Of a stretch of 64,000 nucleotides of DNA, positions 36,912 to 45,145 are shown piece after piece. This DNA comes from Colwellia sp. (GTDB lineage: Bacteria; Pseudomonadota; Gammaproteobacteria; Enterobacterales; Alteromonadaceae). The translations under genes were made by a program, and so were the position numbers. The DNA lies in contig JABSOZ010000018.1 of the NCBI GenBank assembly GCA_013215295.1, forward strand, positions 1 through 64,000. Direction: 5' to 3'. The notes under the pieces are model-generated. The model saw only the letters and a list, made by a program, of their open reading frames with translations, had not been told where the DNA came from and ran no database searches. How positions within the stretch are numbered: position 1 is the stretch's first letter; every line of letters begins with the position of its first letter.

Positions 36912-37328
36912 CTAAGACTTAAAACTACTTCGCATGTGCTTATCAATAGCACGAAGAACATCATTTCGACAAATAGTACCGAGTAAATTGCCATCGTCAT
37001 CAACGACCGGATATACTTTGGGTTTATTTTGTAACATCATCTGCGCTAACTCAATAATACTGTCGTAAGGCTTCACTGAAAGCACTTCTTTACGCATTAA
37101 AGATTCAACATCGGTAACATGTTCATTGTGATAAATAGACTGCAACATTTTAGCTAAAACATCACTTTCTGATAAAAAGCCAATCAAACGGTTATTAGCG
37201 TCAATTACCGGTCCACCAATTTGTTTTGTTTTCAAAAAACGTAATGCAGCCTCTTCAACCACCATTTCGGTAGTAAAAGTGACAGGATAGTGATTCATAT
37301 ATTCTTTAATCTCAAGACTCTCAAGCAT
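36912..37328 (-). CDS. Tandem CBS-domain protein
   Basis: A 138-aa protein with two CBS motifs (about residues 8-60 and 75-132): VTFTTEMVVEEAALRFL with DANNRLIGFLSESDVL, and LSVKPYDSIIELAQMM with VDDDGNLLGTICRNDVL. A CBS pair typically binds an adenosyl ligand and regulates a partner. No partner domain is attached and the neighbours are unrelated. AAGGGATAAGCT before the ATG is a good binding site. Confidence 0.9.
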   Translation of the reverse strand: MLESLEIKEYMNHYPVTFTTEMVVEEAALRFLKTKQIGGPVIDANNRLIGFLSESDVLAKMLQSIYHNEHVTDVESLMRKEVLSVKPYDSIIELAQMMLQNKPKVYPVVDDDGNLLGTICRNDVLRAIDKHMRSSFKS

Positions 37329-37437
37329 AGCTTATCCCTTAATAAAATTAAAAATAAAAATACCGTACATATAAAAACAACTGTAGTCGCTTTTATTTAA
37401 TAAATCATGTATTTAGTGAAAATAAATCATTTAATGA

Positions 37438-38295
37438 TTACGTACTGACCTTAGAACAAAGTAAGGATAATAAAACAGGATCTGCAGAGTTTCTCACCGC
37501 GCTTGATAAAGCATTATATGAAAGAGAAAACTGTTTACGTAAATGAGACTTTAAATGCTGTTTAACCGCTTTAGGTTTTATAGATTTCAGTAAGCAAAAC
37601 AGCGCGAGAGCATGAATAGTTTCATTTTCAGGTAATGCCGACTGACGATTTGCATTAGGATTATTACACGAACCACAACCGCCTTTAAATTGATAAGCTG
37701 TGTTACTAAATATTATACCAAAGCCCATAAAACAAGCAATAATGTCGACGGCTTGTGGGATAAAGTCCTTACCACCAGGCGGTAAACTGCTTTGCTGTAT
37801 AATCAGTATATGAGCAAGGTTTTGCACAATTGATGAAATAAGATCTTGCGGTTGGTTTACTTGATTTTCCCGATAAGAAAGCATGATGGGCTGTTGCTGA
37901 AGTTTTTCACTATCTTCTTCATTTAACGTTGCAAAGGGTGTATTTTCCCCTCGACAATTGTCAATCATATTAAATTTAGGGATCGTTATATTTTGACTGC
38001 CAGCAAAAAAACGTTCTGGGGTGATTAATATTATCGGCCAGCACTGCATGCCAGCATAAGCTGCTGTTTGCTTGAAAATACTGAGAGCCATTTCATGTAC
38101 ACTACTTACACTACCCTGATAAAATTCATTATTCGGTAGCACAAGTTGGCTATTATTCTTGAATTCTAAAACATCAAAATGTGTAATAGCCCAAGAAAAT
38201 GTATCAAGGATCCATTGATGACTATCTTCATCAATTACATCACTTACATCGACTTGATTATACGGGTTAATGCTTTTCAGCAGTTTAGCTAACAT
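37438..38295 (-). CDS. Conserved-looking protein, unknown function
   Basis: A 285-aa protein that I do not recognise. It shows alternating hydrophobic helices (QDLISSIVQNLAHILIIQQ; VDIIACFMGFGIIFSN) and one glycine/cysteine-rich segment GGCGSCNNPNANRQ. A C-terminal helical part follows with KAVKQHLKSHLRKQF and ALSSAVRN. The order LAHIL... then ..FMGFGIIFSN recalls degenerate metallopeptidase-like domains in which a His-x-x-x-His helix precedes a conserved GxGI helix, but the zinc motif itself is missing. The two-cysteine loop could be a metal site. It has the same orientation as the DUF2986 gene, with only 3 bases between them, so the two may be co-transcribed. Confidence 0.65.
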   Translation of the reverse strand: MLAKLLKSINPYNQVDVSDVIDEDSHQWILDTFSWAITHFDVLEFKNNSQLVLPNNEFYQGSVSSVHEMALSIFKQTAAYAGMQCWPIILITPERFFAGSQNITIPKFNMIDNCRGENTPFATLNEEDSEKLQQQPIMLSYRENQVNQPQDLISSIVQNLAHILIIQQSSLPPGGKDFIPQAVDIIACFMGFGIIFSNTAYQFKGGCGSCNNPNANRQSALPENETIHALALFCLLKSIKPKAVKQHLKSHLRKQFSLSYNALSSAVRNSADPVLLSLLCSKVST

Positions 38296-38298
38296 ATA

Positions 38299-38469
38299 TT
38301 ACTCGGTTAGTTGTTGTTCGTCAGTTGCCTGATCCGCCGCTTCTTTTTCCGCTAAAAGTGCACGCTCAGCTTTTGAAACATACCGAGGTTTATTACTGGT
38401 ATGTAATTTGGCATTCGCTCTTTTTTGCGCACTTTTTAGTGCTGCGTTTATTTTTTTCTTACGATTCAT
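38299..38469 (-). CDS. DUF2986 protein (56 aa)
   Basis: A very basic 56-residue protein. It opens MNRKKKINAALKSAQKRANA and continues KLHTSNKPRYVSKAER, the typical N-terminal pattern of DUF2986 in Alteromonadales and vibrios, then an acidic tail ending QQLTE. The basic start suggests nucleic-acid or ribosome contact, but no function is known. ATG at 38469; the next gene on this strand begins 3 bases after its stop. Confidence 0.8.
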   Translation of the reverse strand: MNRKKKINAALKSAQKRANAKLHTSNKPRYVSKAERALLAEKEAADQATDEQQLTE

Positions 38470-38541
38470 TTTATTTTTCTATCATTAAATTTATAAATAG
38501 CTAATTAAATTGATAATAACCTACAGGAAAGTAGGTGCTTA

Positions 38542-38811
38542 TTATTTAAGTAACGGATGATCTTCAGGTAACTGCTTTGCTATCCACATCGCTAATCGAT
38601 GCTTCATACTTTGCAGGTCTTCACTATCAGCGGGTAATGTTTGAATAAGCTTGTCGTTTACCAATAGGCGATACAAGCTTTCAACTTTATCTTTAGACGC
38701 ATTCGTTGCTGAAAAACCTTTATAACCACGGTTCATCGCATATTTTTCGCCAACTTCAATCGCTTTTTTTAATAAAGCGGTTTCATTTTTTAATTTTTTT
38801 GGTTTTTTCAT
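38542..38811 (-). CDS. DUF5062 protein
   Basis: An 89-aa helical cytoplasmic protein. The pattern NETALLKKAIEVGEKYAMNRGY, then KVESLYRLLVNDKLIQTLP and a MKHRLAMWIAKQLPEDHPLLK-like end (given here in part) matches the DUF5062 family common in Vibrio and Shewanella relatives. No function is known. Its neighbours are the DUF2986 gene downstream and, upstream, a VOC-tail remnant and the DUF3087 gene. Confidence 0.8.
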   Translation of the reverse strand: MKKPKKLKNETALLKKAIEVGEKYAMNRGYKGFSATNASKDKVESLYRLLVNDKLIQTLPADSEDLQSMKHRLAMWIAKQLPEDHPLLK

Positions 38812-38845
38812 CGTTAACTTCTTTATTTGTGATTATCTAGCTAAT

Positions 38846-38914
38846 TTACATATCAAAGTGAAAGGCATTTAATTTGTTGCCAGCAAGGTCACGAAAATAT
38901 CCCGCGTAAAAGCC
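38846..38914 (-). pseudogene. Remnant of a VOC/glyoxalase-family protein (C-terminus)
   Basis: On the minus strand the frame reads DGFYAGYFRDLAGNKLNAFH then a short tail and stop, preceded by a stop codon. FRDLAGNKL is the usual FRDPDGNKxE end of VOC/glyoxalase-type proteins. Only about 22 codons remain, and the rest of the gene is replaced by the DUF3087 gene. It is a decayed tail, not a functional gene. Confidence 0.6.
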
Positions 38915-38920
38915 ATCTTA

Positions 38921-39487
38921 TTATTTATAGCTTGAAAGCATTGCCTGAGTAAACTGATCAACATGAATTTCTTTACCAAAATCAGTAATTAATTGATCAA
39001 GTTTTGAAATATCAGCCTCTAACGTCGATAGCGTAATTGTGTTGTCATCTAAGATATACAGTTGCTTTAGACTCGCGTAATAATATTTTAATACGATCAA
39101 TGCATTATCATCAGCATCAAGGCTGGCTTTCTTAATTTTTTTCAGACGACGATATATAGTATTTTGTATTTGTTTTAATTGCCAAATATAATAAATTTCA
39201 TTAAAAAATGGTTTGTTCTTTAATTGTTGCAATATGGCTGCACATGCTAATAATGCTAAGATGACGCCTAAAAAGTTATACTTAAAATTACTGCTGTCGC
39301 CACCTGATTCAATGGCGGTGCTAATGCTAGATAGGCTAATATTATCAACGGCTAATGGGTCAGTAAATAATGCAATTAATATTGCACCAAAGGCAATGGC
39401 CAATATCGCTAAGGTAATAATAAAGCCAACAATGACTAGGTTCAATCTACTACGATAAGTTTTTTTATCTATGTCTTTTAACGTCAT
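38921..39487 (-). CDS. DUF3087 membrane protein
   Basis: A 188-aa inner-membrane protein. It begins with KDIDKKTYRSRLN, has a first hydrophobic helix (about 17-40), a short loop, a second (about 68-85), and a cytoplasmic helical C-terminal part with FFNEIYYIWQLKQ and ILDDNTITLSTLE. These match the DUF3087 family of gammaproteobacteria. Function unknown. The start is ATG 39487; a GTG eight codons earlier is possible. Confidence 0.8.
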   Translation of the reverse strand: MTLKDIDKKTYRSRLNLVIVGFIITLAILAIAFGAILIALFTDPLAVDNISLSSISTAIESGGDSSNFKYNFLGVILALLACAAILQQLKNKPFFNEIYYIWQLKQIQNTIYRRLKKIKKASLDADDNALIVLKYYYASLKQLYILDDNTITLSTLEADISKLDQLITDFGKEIHVDQFTQAMLSSYK

Positions 39488-39567
39488 ACTGCAACTTACA
39501 AATGTGGTCACTACAATTCAACCGACATTCTAACGTAATTTCTTTGAGGAAACCGCTTTGAATGACT

Positions 39568-41559
39568 TTATTTTGTATATAAGTTGATACCTGAATACCG
39601 TGTGGTTTTGGTCGTTACGCCATGTCGCCAAACATTCGGTAAAGAAGAGACACTCAGTTTCTTTTTCGCACGGGTTATGCCTGTGTACATTAATTCTCTC
39701 GAAAGTAATTTATTATCAGTTTGTTCCGGTAATACAATAGCAACATGTTCAAATTCACTACCTTGTGTTTTATGAATTGTCATGGCATAAACAGTTTCAT
39801 GTTGCGGTAAACGAGCTGGATTAACCCACTTATGCTCATTATCAGCCTGTTCAAAAACAGCCATTAAATGCCCTGCTTCATTTTTCCACAATAAGCCAAT
39901 ATCGCCATTGTATAAACCTAACGAATAATTATTAACATTTATCATGATGGGTTGCCCACAATAGCGTGTTTCAAACGCGTTAATATCGCCTCGTTTGATT
40001 AATATTTCTTGTACCTGTTCATTTAAAGATTCAACACCTTGTTCACCGACTCGCGTTGCACATAAGATACGAAACTTCTGTAATTGCGCAAAGGCTTCTG
40101 ACACTGTTTTTTTAGTGAATATAGGTACGTAATAAGTCGTGACTAATTCAGCTAACCATGAACTTGGCTTACCTTCGAGCAAGCATAAGGTTCTATCATT
40201 TTCGAGACAACTTTCTTTGACGTTATCATCTACTGATAATTTTTCATTTAATAATTCCCAACTTTCGCTGAAGCGACCATTTATGACATGACTCGCTATT
40301 TTTCCTATTCCACCTTCTCCGTCAAACCGTCTACTTTTCTCAAGAAAAACAACGTGATCAGCGGCCATTGCTGAATCAGATGATTTGGCTGTCTTTTTCC
40401 ATTTAGGTAAGTTTGACGTTTGGGTGATTTCAGTTAAATACTGTTGATTTACAACGCTGTATCCACGATGTGGTTTAGGGGCTAAATCGTTCAGTACACT
40501 GCCTGCAGCAACAGAAGGTAGTTGGTCTGCATCACCTAACAAGATGACTTGGCAATGGCTGGGTAGCGCTCGAAAAACACGTACCATTAAAGGTAAATCT
40601 ACCATTGAAACTTCATCAATAAGCAGAATATCAATATTGAGTAAGTTGTCTTGATGATGACGAAAGTTCACACTGTTAGGAATAACACCTAATAATCGAT
40701 GAAGCGTTTGTGCTTCTTCGGGTATTTTAGATAAAACTTGCTCGCTAATTTGCCCTTTAAATCCTTGTAAAGCATTGGTTATTGATTCTGACAAACGCTG
40801 TGCTGCTTTACCTGTAGGTGCAACTAACGCTATCTTTTTATCTTCATTGACGTTTTCTTTTGAGCTTGAGCTTGAACTTGAACTTGAATGTGAGCCTGAG
40901 TTTAACATCACCAAGGCTGCTAATAATTTTGTAACCGTATAGGTTTTCCCTGTGCCTGGGCCTCCGGCAATAATGCTAAAATTTTTATTCATCGCATTAG
41001 CGACGGCGATTTTTTGCCAATCAATTTCATTATTGCCTAGCTCAGACTGCTGAGGTGGAAATAACGCGTCCAAACAGCTTTTAATTTCAACCGGGTCAAA
41101 GTCTTGAATATTTGGGTCGTTATTCGGTGAATTCTTAGTTGCAATGAAATTCAATAGTTCTTGTTCGAAACTAAAGTAACGACGTAAATATAATTTATTT
41201 TCATGAAAAACAATCGCTTGATTATCTAACATTCCAATAGACAACTGCTCACACAACTCAACTAAATGGGGTAACTCGGTAAAAGTAAAACCATTATGGG
41301 TAATAATACCTTGTTTATCACAGCTATAACCAAAGCGAGTATTTGCAATAACGGCTAAAGGTAAACAGCTATGACCCGCTCGGAGGCTTTCACTAAGTGC
41401 AATAAGCAAATGAAAAGTTTGTTGATTCTCATGATTACCGGTATGTTTTCCGCTATCAACTAAGCTTTGTTGTATTTCTTTTGCAAAGAAGTAGTCAACC
41501 GCTTCAATATTATTAAGTTGTTGTTGAGCATGATTAAACTGCTTATATAACGCGGCCAT
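39568..41559 (-). CDS. recD: Exodeoxyribonuclease V alpha subunit RecD
   Basis: The 5'-3' helicase of the RecBCD complex, which processes double-strand ends for recombination. In the 663-aa protein the Walker A motif GGPGTGKT is at 199-206, followed by LLIDEVSMVDLPLM, LLGDADQLPS and the C-terminal AMTIHKTQGSEF, ITRAKKK motifs. An unusual run of nine serines (225-233) lies just after motif I and is encoded by a TCAAGY hexanucleotide repeat. It follows recB with only one base between stop and start, so expression is coupled. Confidence 0.95.
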   Translation of the reverse strand: MAALYKQFNHAQQQLNNIEAVDYFFAKEIQQSLVDSGKHTGNHENQQTFHLLIALSESLRAGHSCLPLAVIANTRFGYSCDKQGIITHNGFTFTELPHLVELCEQLSIGMLDNQAIVFHENKLYLRRYFSFEQELLNFIATKNSPNNDPNIQDFDPVEIKSCLDALFPPQQSELGNNEIDWQKIAVANAMNKNFSIIAGGPGTGKTYTVTKLLAALVMLNSGSHSSSSSSSSSKENVNEDKKIALVAPTGKAAQRLSESITNALQGFKGQISEQVLSKIPEEAQTLHRLLGVIPNSVNFRHHQDNLLNIDILLIDEVSMVDLPLMVRVFRALPSHCQVILLGDADQLPSVAAGSVLNDLAPKPHRGYSVVNQQYLTEITQTSNLPKWKKTAKSSDSAMAADHVVFLEKSRRFDGEGGIGKIASHVINGRFSESWELLNEKLSVDDNVKESCLENDRTLCLLEGKPSSWLAELVTTYYVPIFTKKTVSEAFAQLQKFRILCATRVGEQGVESLNEQVQEILIKRGDINAFETRYCGQPIMINVNNYSLGLYNGDIGLLWKNEAGHLMAVFEQADNEHKWVNPARLPQHETVYAMTIHKTQGSEFEHVAIVLPEQTDNKLLSRELMYTGITRAKKKLSVSSLPNVWRHGVTTKTTRYSGINLYTK
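40862..40888. repeat. Hexanucleotide repeat encoding a Ser tract in recD
   Basis: Minus-strand units TCAAGT/TCAAGC repeat about four times (plus strand GAGCTT/GAACTT) and encode consecutive serines at RecD 225-233. Gain or loss of a unit changes the protein by two serines without a frameshift. Confidence 0.9.
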
Positions 41560-41560
41560 T

Positions 41561-44500
41561 TTATTGCGCTCCTAAAAACAATTGGTCGAGTTCATCAAGT
41601 TCTTCGACATTAATTTTTCGATAATAAACACCACAACTTTTATGTTGTTCGTCATCAGTCATACCGCGTAAATACAGATAATAAGCGCCACCAAAGTGTG
41701 TGTTAACATCATAATTTTCTAAGCTGTAACTTAAGTAACGATGTAAGGCTAAAGAATAAATAAGGTATTGTAAATCATAATGATTTTTTTCTATATTGTC
41801 TTTCATTGCTTGTTGGTTATAGTCACTGAAATCATTGCCTAAATGGCTAGATTTATAATCACAAATATAATATTTATTATCATGCTCAAAAATCAAATCA
41901 ATAAAGCCGTGCATCATGCCTTTTAATTGATTGTATGCCGGTAAACGTACGACTGATTGGTGAGCCGACGTACTGTGCATGTTGCGATGTTTCGATAATA
42001 TATTCGTTAATTTATCCGTACTTGCAGAGCACATCGGGTAATAAAATTCACTTTCTCGCAATGTTTTTACTTTATGTAAATCAGCTAAGCTAAAGGGTTG
42101 AACATTGTCAGTGAGTAAAGTGCTCTCAACGACAGAGGCATTATTTGTTAAGGGAGAATTAAGCGCTTGCTCTAGCCAAAGCTGCAAATCCTCTGCATCA
42201 TAACCTGCCGTTAATTCTCCATACTTTTGCAACGGCCGATGTATGGCTTGTGGCCAATCGGGTGCATTAAAATCGGTAAGCTCTAGAATGTCGTGTAATA
42301 AATTTCCGGTATGCGCGCCTTTTGCCAAATTAAAACGTAATAAGCTACTGGCTTGCATCGTATTTGACTGATGATCCATACCATTTAAATTTTCGAGGGA
42401 ATTATCTCGGTCAGGTGAAGAAACACCGCCGTGTCGTAAATTTCGGCTCAATGCAGAAAAAGAACTCAACCACCAATCACGTTCAATCCTGCCGCTAAAA
42501 TTCGTAACTTCACCTGATACCTGACTAACTTCGCTTAACTTTGCTTGTTCTGCAATAAGTTCACTCGCGTTTTCCTGCGTAGAAACAGTCACTAAACTGA
42601 TACTATTAGGTTCATCATTTACCAGTTGCAGTAAGCTTTCTTCGATGTTTTGCTGACTTTGCCATTTTAATGCTCTGCCAAGGGGAGAATGTTCAGCTTT
42701 ATCAAAAGCGCTGGTAAATATATAACAGCGTCTTTCTGCTCTTGTTACTGCGACATATAATAGACGAACCGCTTCTGCATAAGCTTCATTTGCCATTGAC
42801 TCTTTTGCATGGTCAGAGCCGTCTAAACTTAATTTTAATTGTTGATTATCATCATGGTATTCAATGAATGTTACCGAACTTGCGCCAAACTTAAGCGGAT
42901 CTTTATGGCGTGTTGCAAAAGGCACAAAAACCACCGGATACTCTAAGCCCTTCGAACCATGTTGGGTTATAATACGTATTAAATTATCGTCACTTTCTAA
43001 ACGTAACTCGGCTTCAATTTCAGGGTCGTCAACACGGCTTTGTTGCTCGAACCAATAAAGTAACTCTTGTGGTTGTCGATGGCGTTGACTAGCCGTTTGA
43101 AGTATTTCAAATAAATGCAATAAGTTTGTTAAAACACGATCTTGGTTTTCATCTGCTATACAAAAATGATCGTGCATTAATTTTAATGCCATCGAAATAA
43201 AACCTTTATACAACCACTCATTTCGAAGTTGTTCAAAATCAAATTTCAATGCTTGCCATGCAAATTCATTTTCTTGTAAGTCATGATATTTTTCAGGATG
43301 ATAATCGAGTAAATCACAGGCGATTGCCGCACTAAAATATCTTTCATTTTCAACAAATAAGATACCTTTTAGCAGCTGTATTAATTGTTCAGTTTGCTCA
43401 CTTTTCATCAAGTTAGCGCGGTTGCTCATAAATACAGAGGCTAAATTTGCATTTTCTAACGCTTGTTTAATATCTCTAGCTTCAGCGCCATCACGCACGA
43501 GAATAGCAATATCTCTTGACGTTAACTTATCGTGACTCTCTGTTGATGGGGCGGCAAGTAAAGTAATAATCTCATTGGCACACCACGTTGCCATACTTGG
43601 TCGAAAGCTTTGCGCAACCGACTTTTTGGCTTCTTCATCAATAAAGTGCACAAATTGTAATGCGTTATCTTTACCCGGCTTATATTTATCTAGTGCGGGT
43701 TGAGAGGCTTTTACCGGTATATAGGGGATTTCATAGCCAAATACATGGCAATTTCCTTGCATGACTTCAGCTTTATCATTTATTGCTTCGCCATAAAACA
43801 AACGATTATAACCGGTGATCATCGAAGGCGTTGAACGCCAATTTGTATCCATTAACCATTGTTGGTCACAATCTTTTCGGGCTGATAAATAGGCAAAAAC
43901 ATCACCGCCACGAAAACCATAAATAGCTTGTTTAGGGTCGCCAATCATATACAACGCTGCTTTGCTTTGATGATAATAAATAGCTTCTAATATCGAAAAT
44001 TGTAAAGGGTCGGTATCTTGAAATTCATCGACTAAAGCAACTGGATATTGTTCGAATAGCGTTTCTGCCAATGTTTTCGCGTTAATGTTATTTGCTTTTA
44101 GACAATTAGCGAGTGTTGAAATAAGATCATCAAAACTTAAAATATTCGCATTGCTCTTTTGTTCATCAATACTTTCACGTATTTGATAAATACCTTGGCG
44201 AACGATAACGAGTGCTTTAGCTTTTTCAATTTTTTTAGCCAGTGTTTTTAATTCTGCTTTTACCGCTTTTACTGGCTCAAATACCGCTAACAGTTCAACT
44301 TTACCCGCAGAGCGACCGTAACGCTTTCCGTCAATAAACGCGTCTGGCATCTTCTCGTTACCAACGCTAAGGTCTTCAACCAGTCGATGTAACCATACGA
44401 TTAAGGCATCAAGCTCTTGCTGTCGTTTTTCTCTTTCAGCGCCTTTTTTAACATCTATTAAATACTGAGTAAGCAGCGGTATATTGTGTTCAATATTATA

Positions 44501-45145
44501 AACAGCTTGCTTGGCTAATTCGGTAAATTGTTGTTCTATTTCATCAACATTAACAACATCAAGTTCATTGTGTTTACTGATTGCTTTTGAGAATTGACTG
44601 AGAAAATTTAGTGGGTTTTGCCAGAACTGCACCACTTGCTTAAACTGTTCAGGGGTATCTTTTGCTAAAACTCGATACCAATCTTGGCAGGCTTGTAGCA
44701 GCAAATCTTGGCAATTGGTTTCCATTTGCGCATTAAAAGCAACACCGCTGGCAAAAGCATGCTGACTTAGCACTCGCTTACAAAAGCCATGAATCGTTAA
44801 TATTGCAGCTTCATCTAAATATAATAGTGCTTGGCGTAAACGTATTTTTGCCGATTTTTCATCAATGTGCTGACTAATCGCAGTAAAAAATTCGTCAGTG
44901 ACAATTAACTCATCCCAATCATTTAATGCTTGTCGAATAAAACTGTCTATACGGCCACGCAGTTCTTCAGTGGCATCTTTTGTGAAAGTCATTACCAGAA
45001 TTTGTTCAACGGGCAATTGCTTTTCAAGTAATAACCGTAAATATAAACGGGTAATATTAAACGTTTTCCCCGTCCCGGCACTTGCTTCGATTAAGTGCTT
45101 ACCTTCAAGAGGGATTTGGTGAGCAATAAGATTATTCATCTTCAT
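41561..45145 (-). CDS. recB: Exodeoxyribonuclease V beta subunit RecB
   Basis: The 3'-5' helicase and nuclease of RecBCD, 1194 aa. A UvrD-like helicase occupies the N-terminal part (EASAGTGKTFNI, VDEFQDTDPLQF, GDPKQAIYGFRGGD, TQHGSKGLEYPVVF, LYVAVTRAERR). The nuclease domain near the C-terminus keeps GFIDLIFEHDNKYYICDYKSS, with the catalytic Asp/Lys pair. The start is set at ATG 45145, which overlaps the recC stop as ATGA and has AGGAG upstream; an earlier in-frame start would lie deep in recC. Confidence 0.95.
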   Translation of the reverse strand: MKMNNLIAHQIPLEGKHLIEASAGTGKTFNITRLYLRLLLEKQLPVEQILVMTFTKDATEELRGRIDSFIRQALNDWDELIVTDEFFTAISQHIDEKSAKIRLRQALLYLDEAAILTIHGFCKRVLSQHAFASGVAFNAQMETNCQDLLLQACQDWYRVLAKDTPEQFKQVVQFWQNPLNFLSQFSKAISKHNELDVVNVDEIEQQFTELAKQAVYNIEHNIPLLTQYLIDVKKGAEREKRQQELDALIVWLHRLVEDLSVGNEKMPDAFIDGKRYGRSAGKVELLAVFEPVKAVKAELKTLAKKIEKAKALVIVRQGIYQIRESIDEQKSNANILSFDDLISTLANCLKANNINAKTLAETLFEQYPVALVDEFQDTDPLQFSILEAIYYHQSKAALYMIGDPKQAIYGFRGGDVFAYLSARKDCDQQWLMDTNWRSTPSMITGYNRLFYGEAINDKAEVMQGNCHVFGYEIPYIPVKASQPALDKYKPGKDNALQFVHFIDEEAKKSVAQSFRPSMATWCANEIITLLAAPSTESHDKLTSRDIAILVRDGAEARDIKQALENANLASVFMSNRANLMKSEQTEQLIQLLKGILFVENERYFSAAIACDLLDYHPEKYHDLQENEFAWQALKFDFEQLRNEWLYKGFISMALKLMHDHFCIADENQDRVLTNLLHLFEILQTASQRHRQPQELLYWFEQQSRVDDPEIEAELRLESDDNLIRIITQHGSKGLEYPVVFVPFATRHKDPLKFGASSVTFIEYHDDNQQLKLSLDGSDHAKESMANEAYAEAVRLLYVAVTRAERRCYIFTSAFDKAEHSPLGRALKWQSQQNIEESLLQLVNDEPNSISLVTVSTQENASELIAEQAKLSEVSQVSGEVTNFSGRIERDWWLSSFSALSRNLRHGGVSSPDRDNSLENLNGMDHQSNTMQASSLLRFNLAKGAHTGNLLHDILELTDFNAPDWPQAIHRPLQKYGELTAGYDAEDLQLWLEQALNSPLTNNASVVESTLLTDNVQPFSLADLHKVKTLRESEFYYPMCSASTDKLTNILSKHRNMHSTSAHQSVVRLPAYNQLKGMMHGFIDLIFEHDNKYYICDYKSSHLGNDFSDYNQQAMKDNIEKNHYDLQYLIYSLALHRYLSYSLENYDVNTHFGGAYYLYLRGMTDDEQHKSCGVYYRKINVEELDELDQLFLGAQ

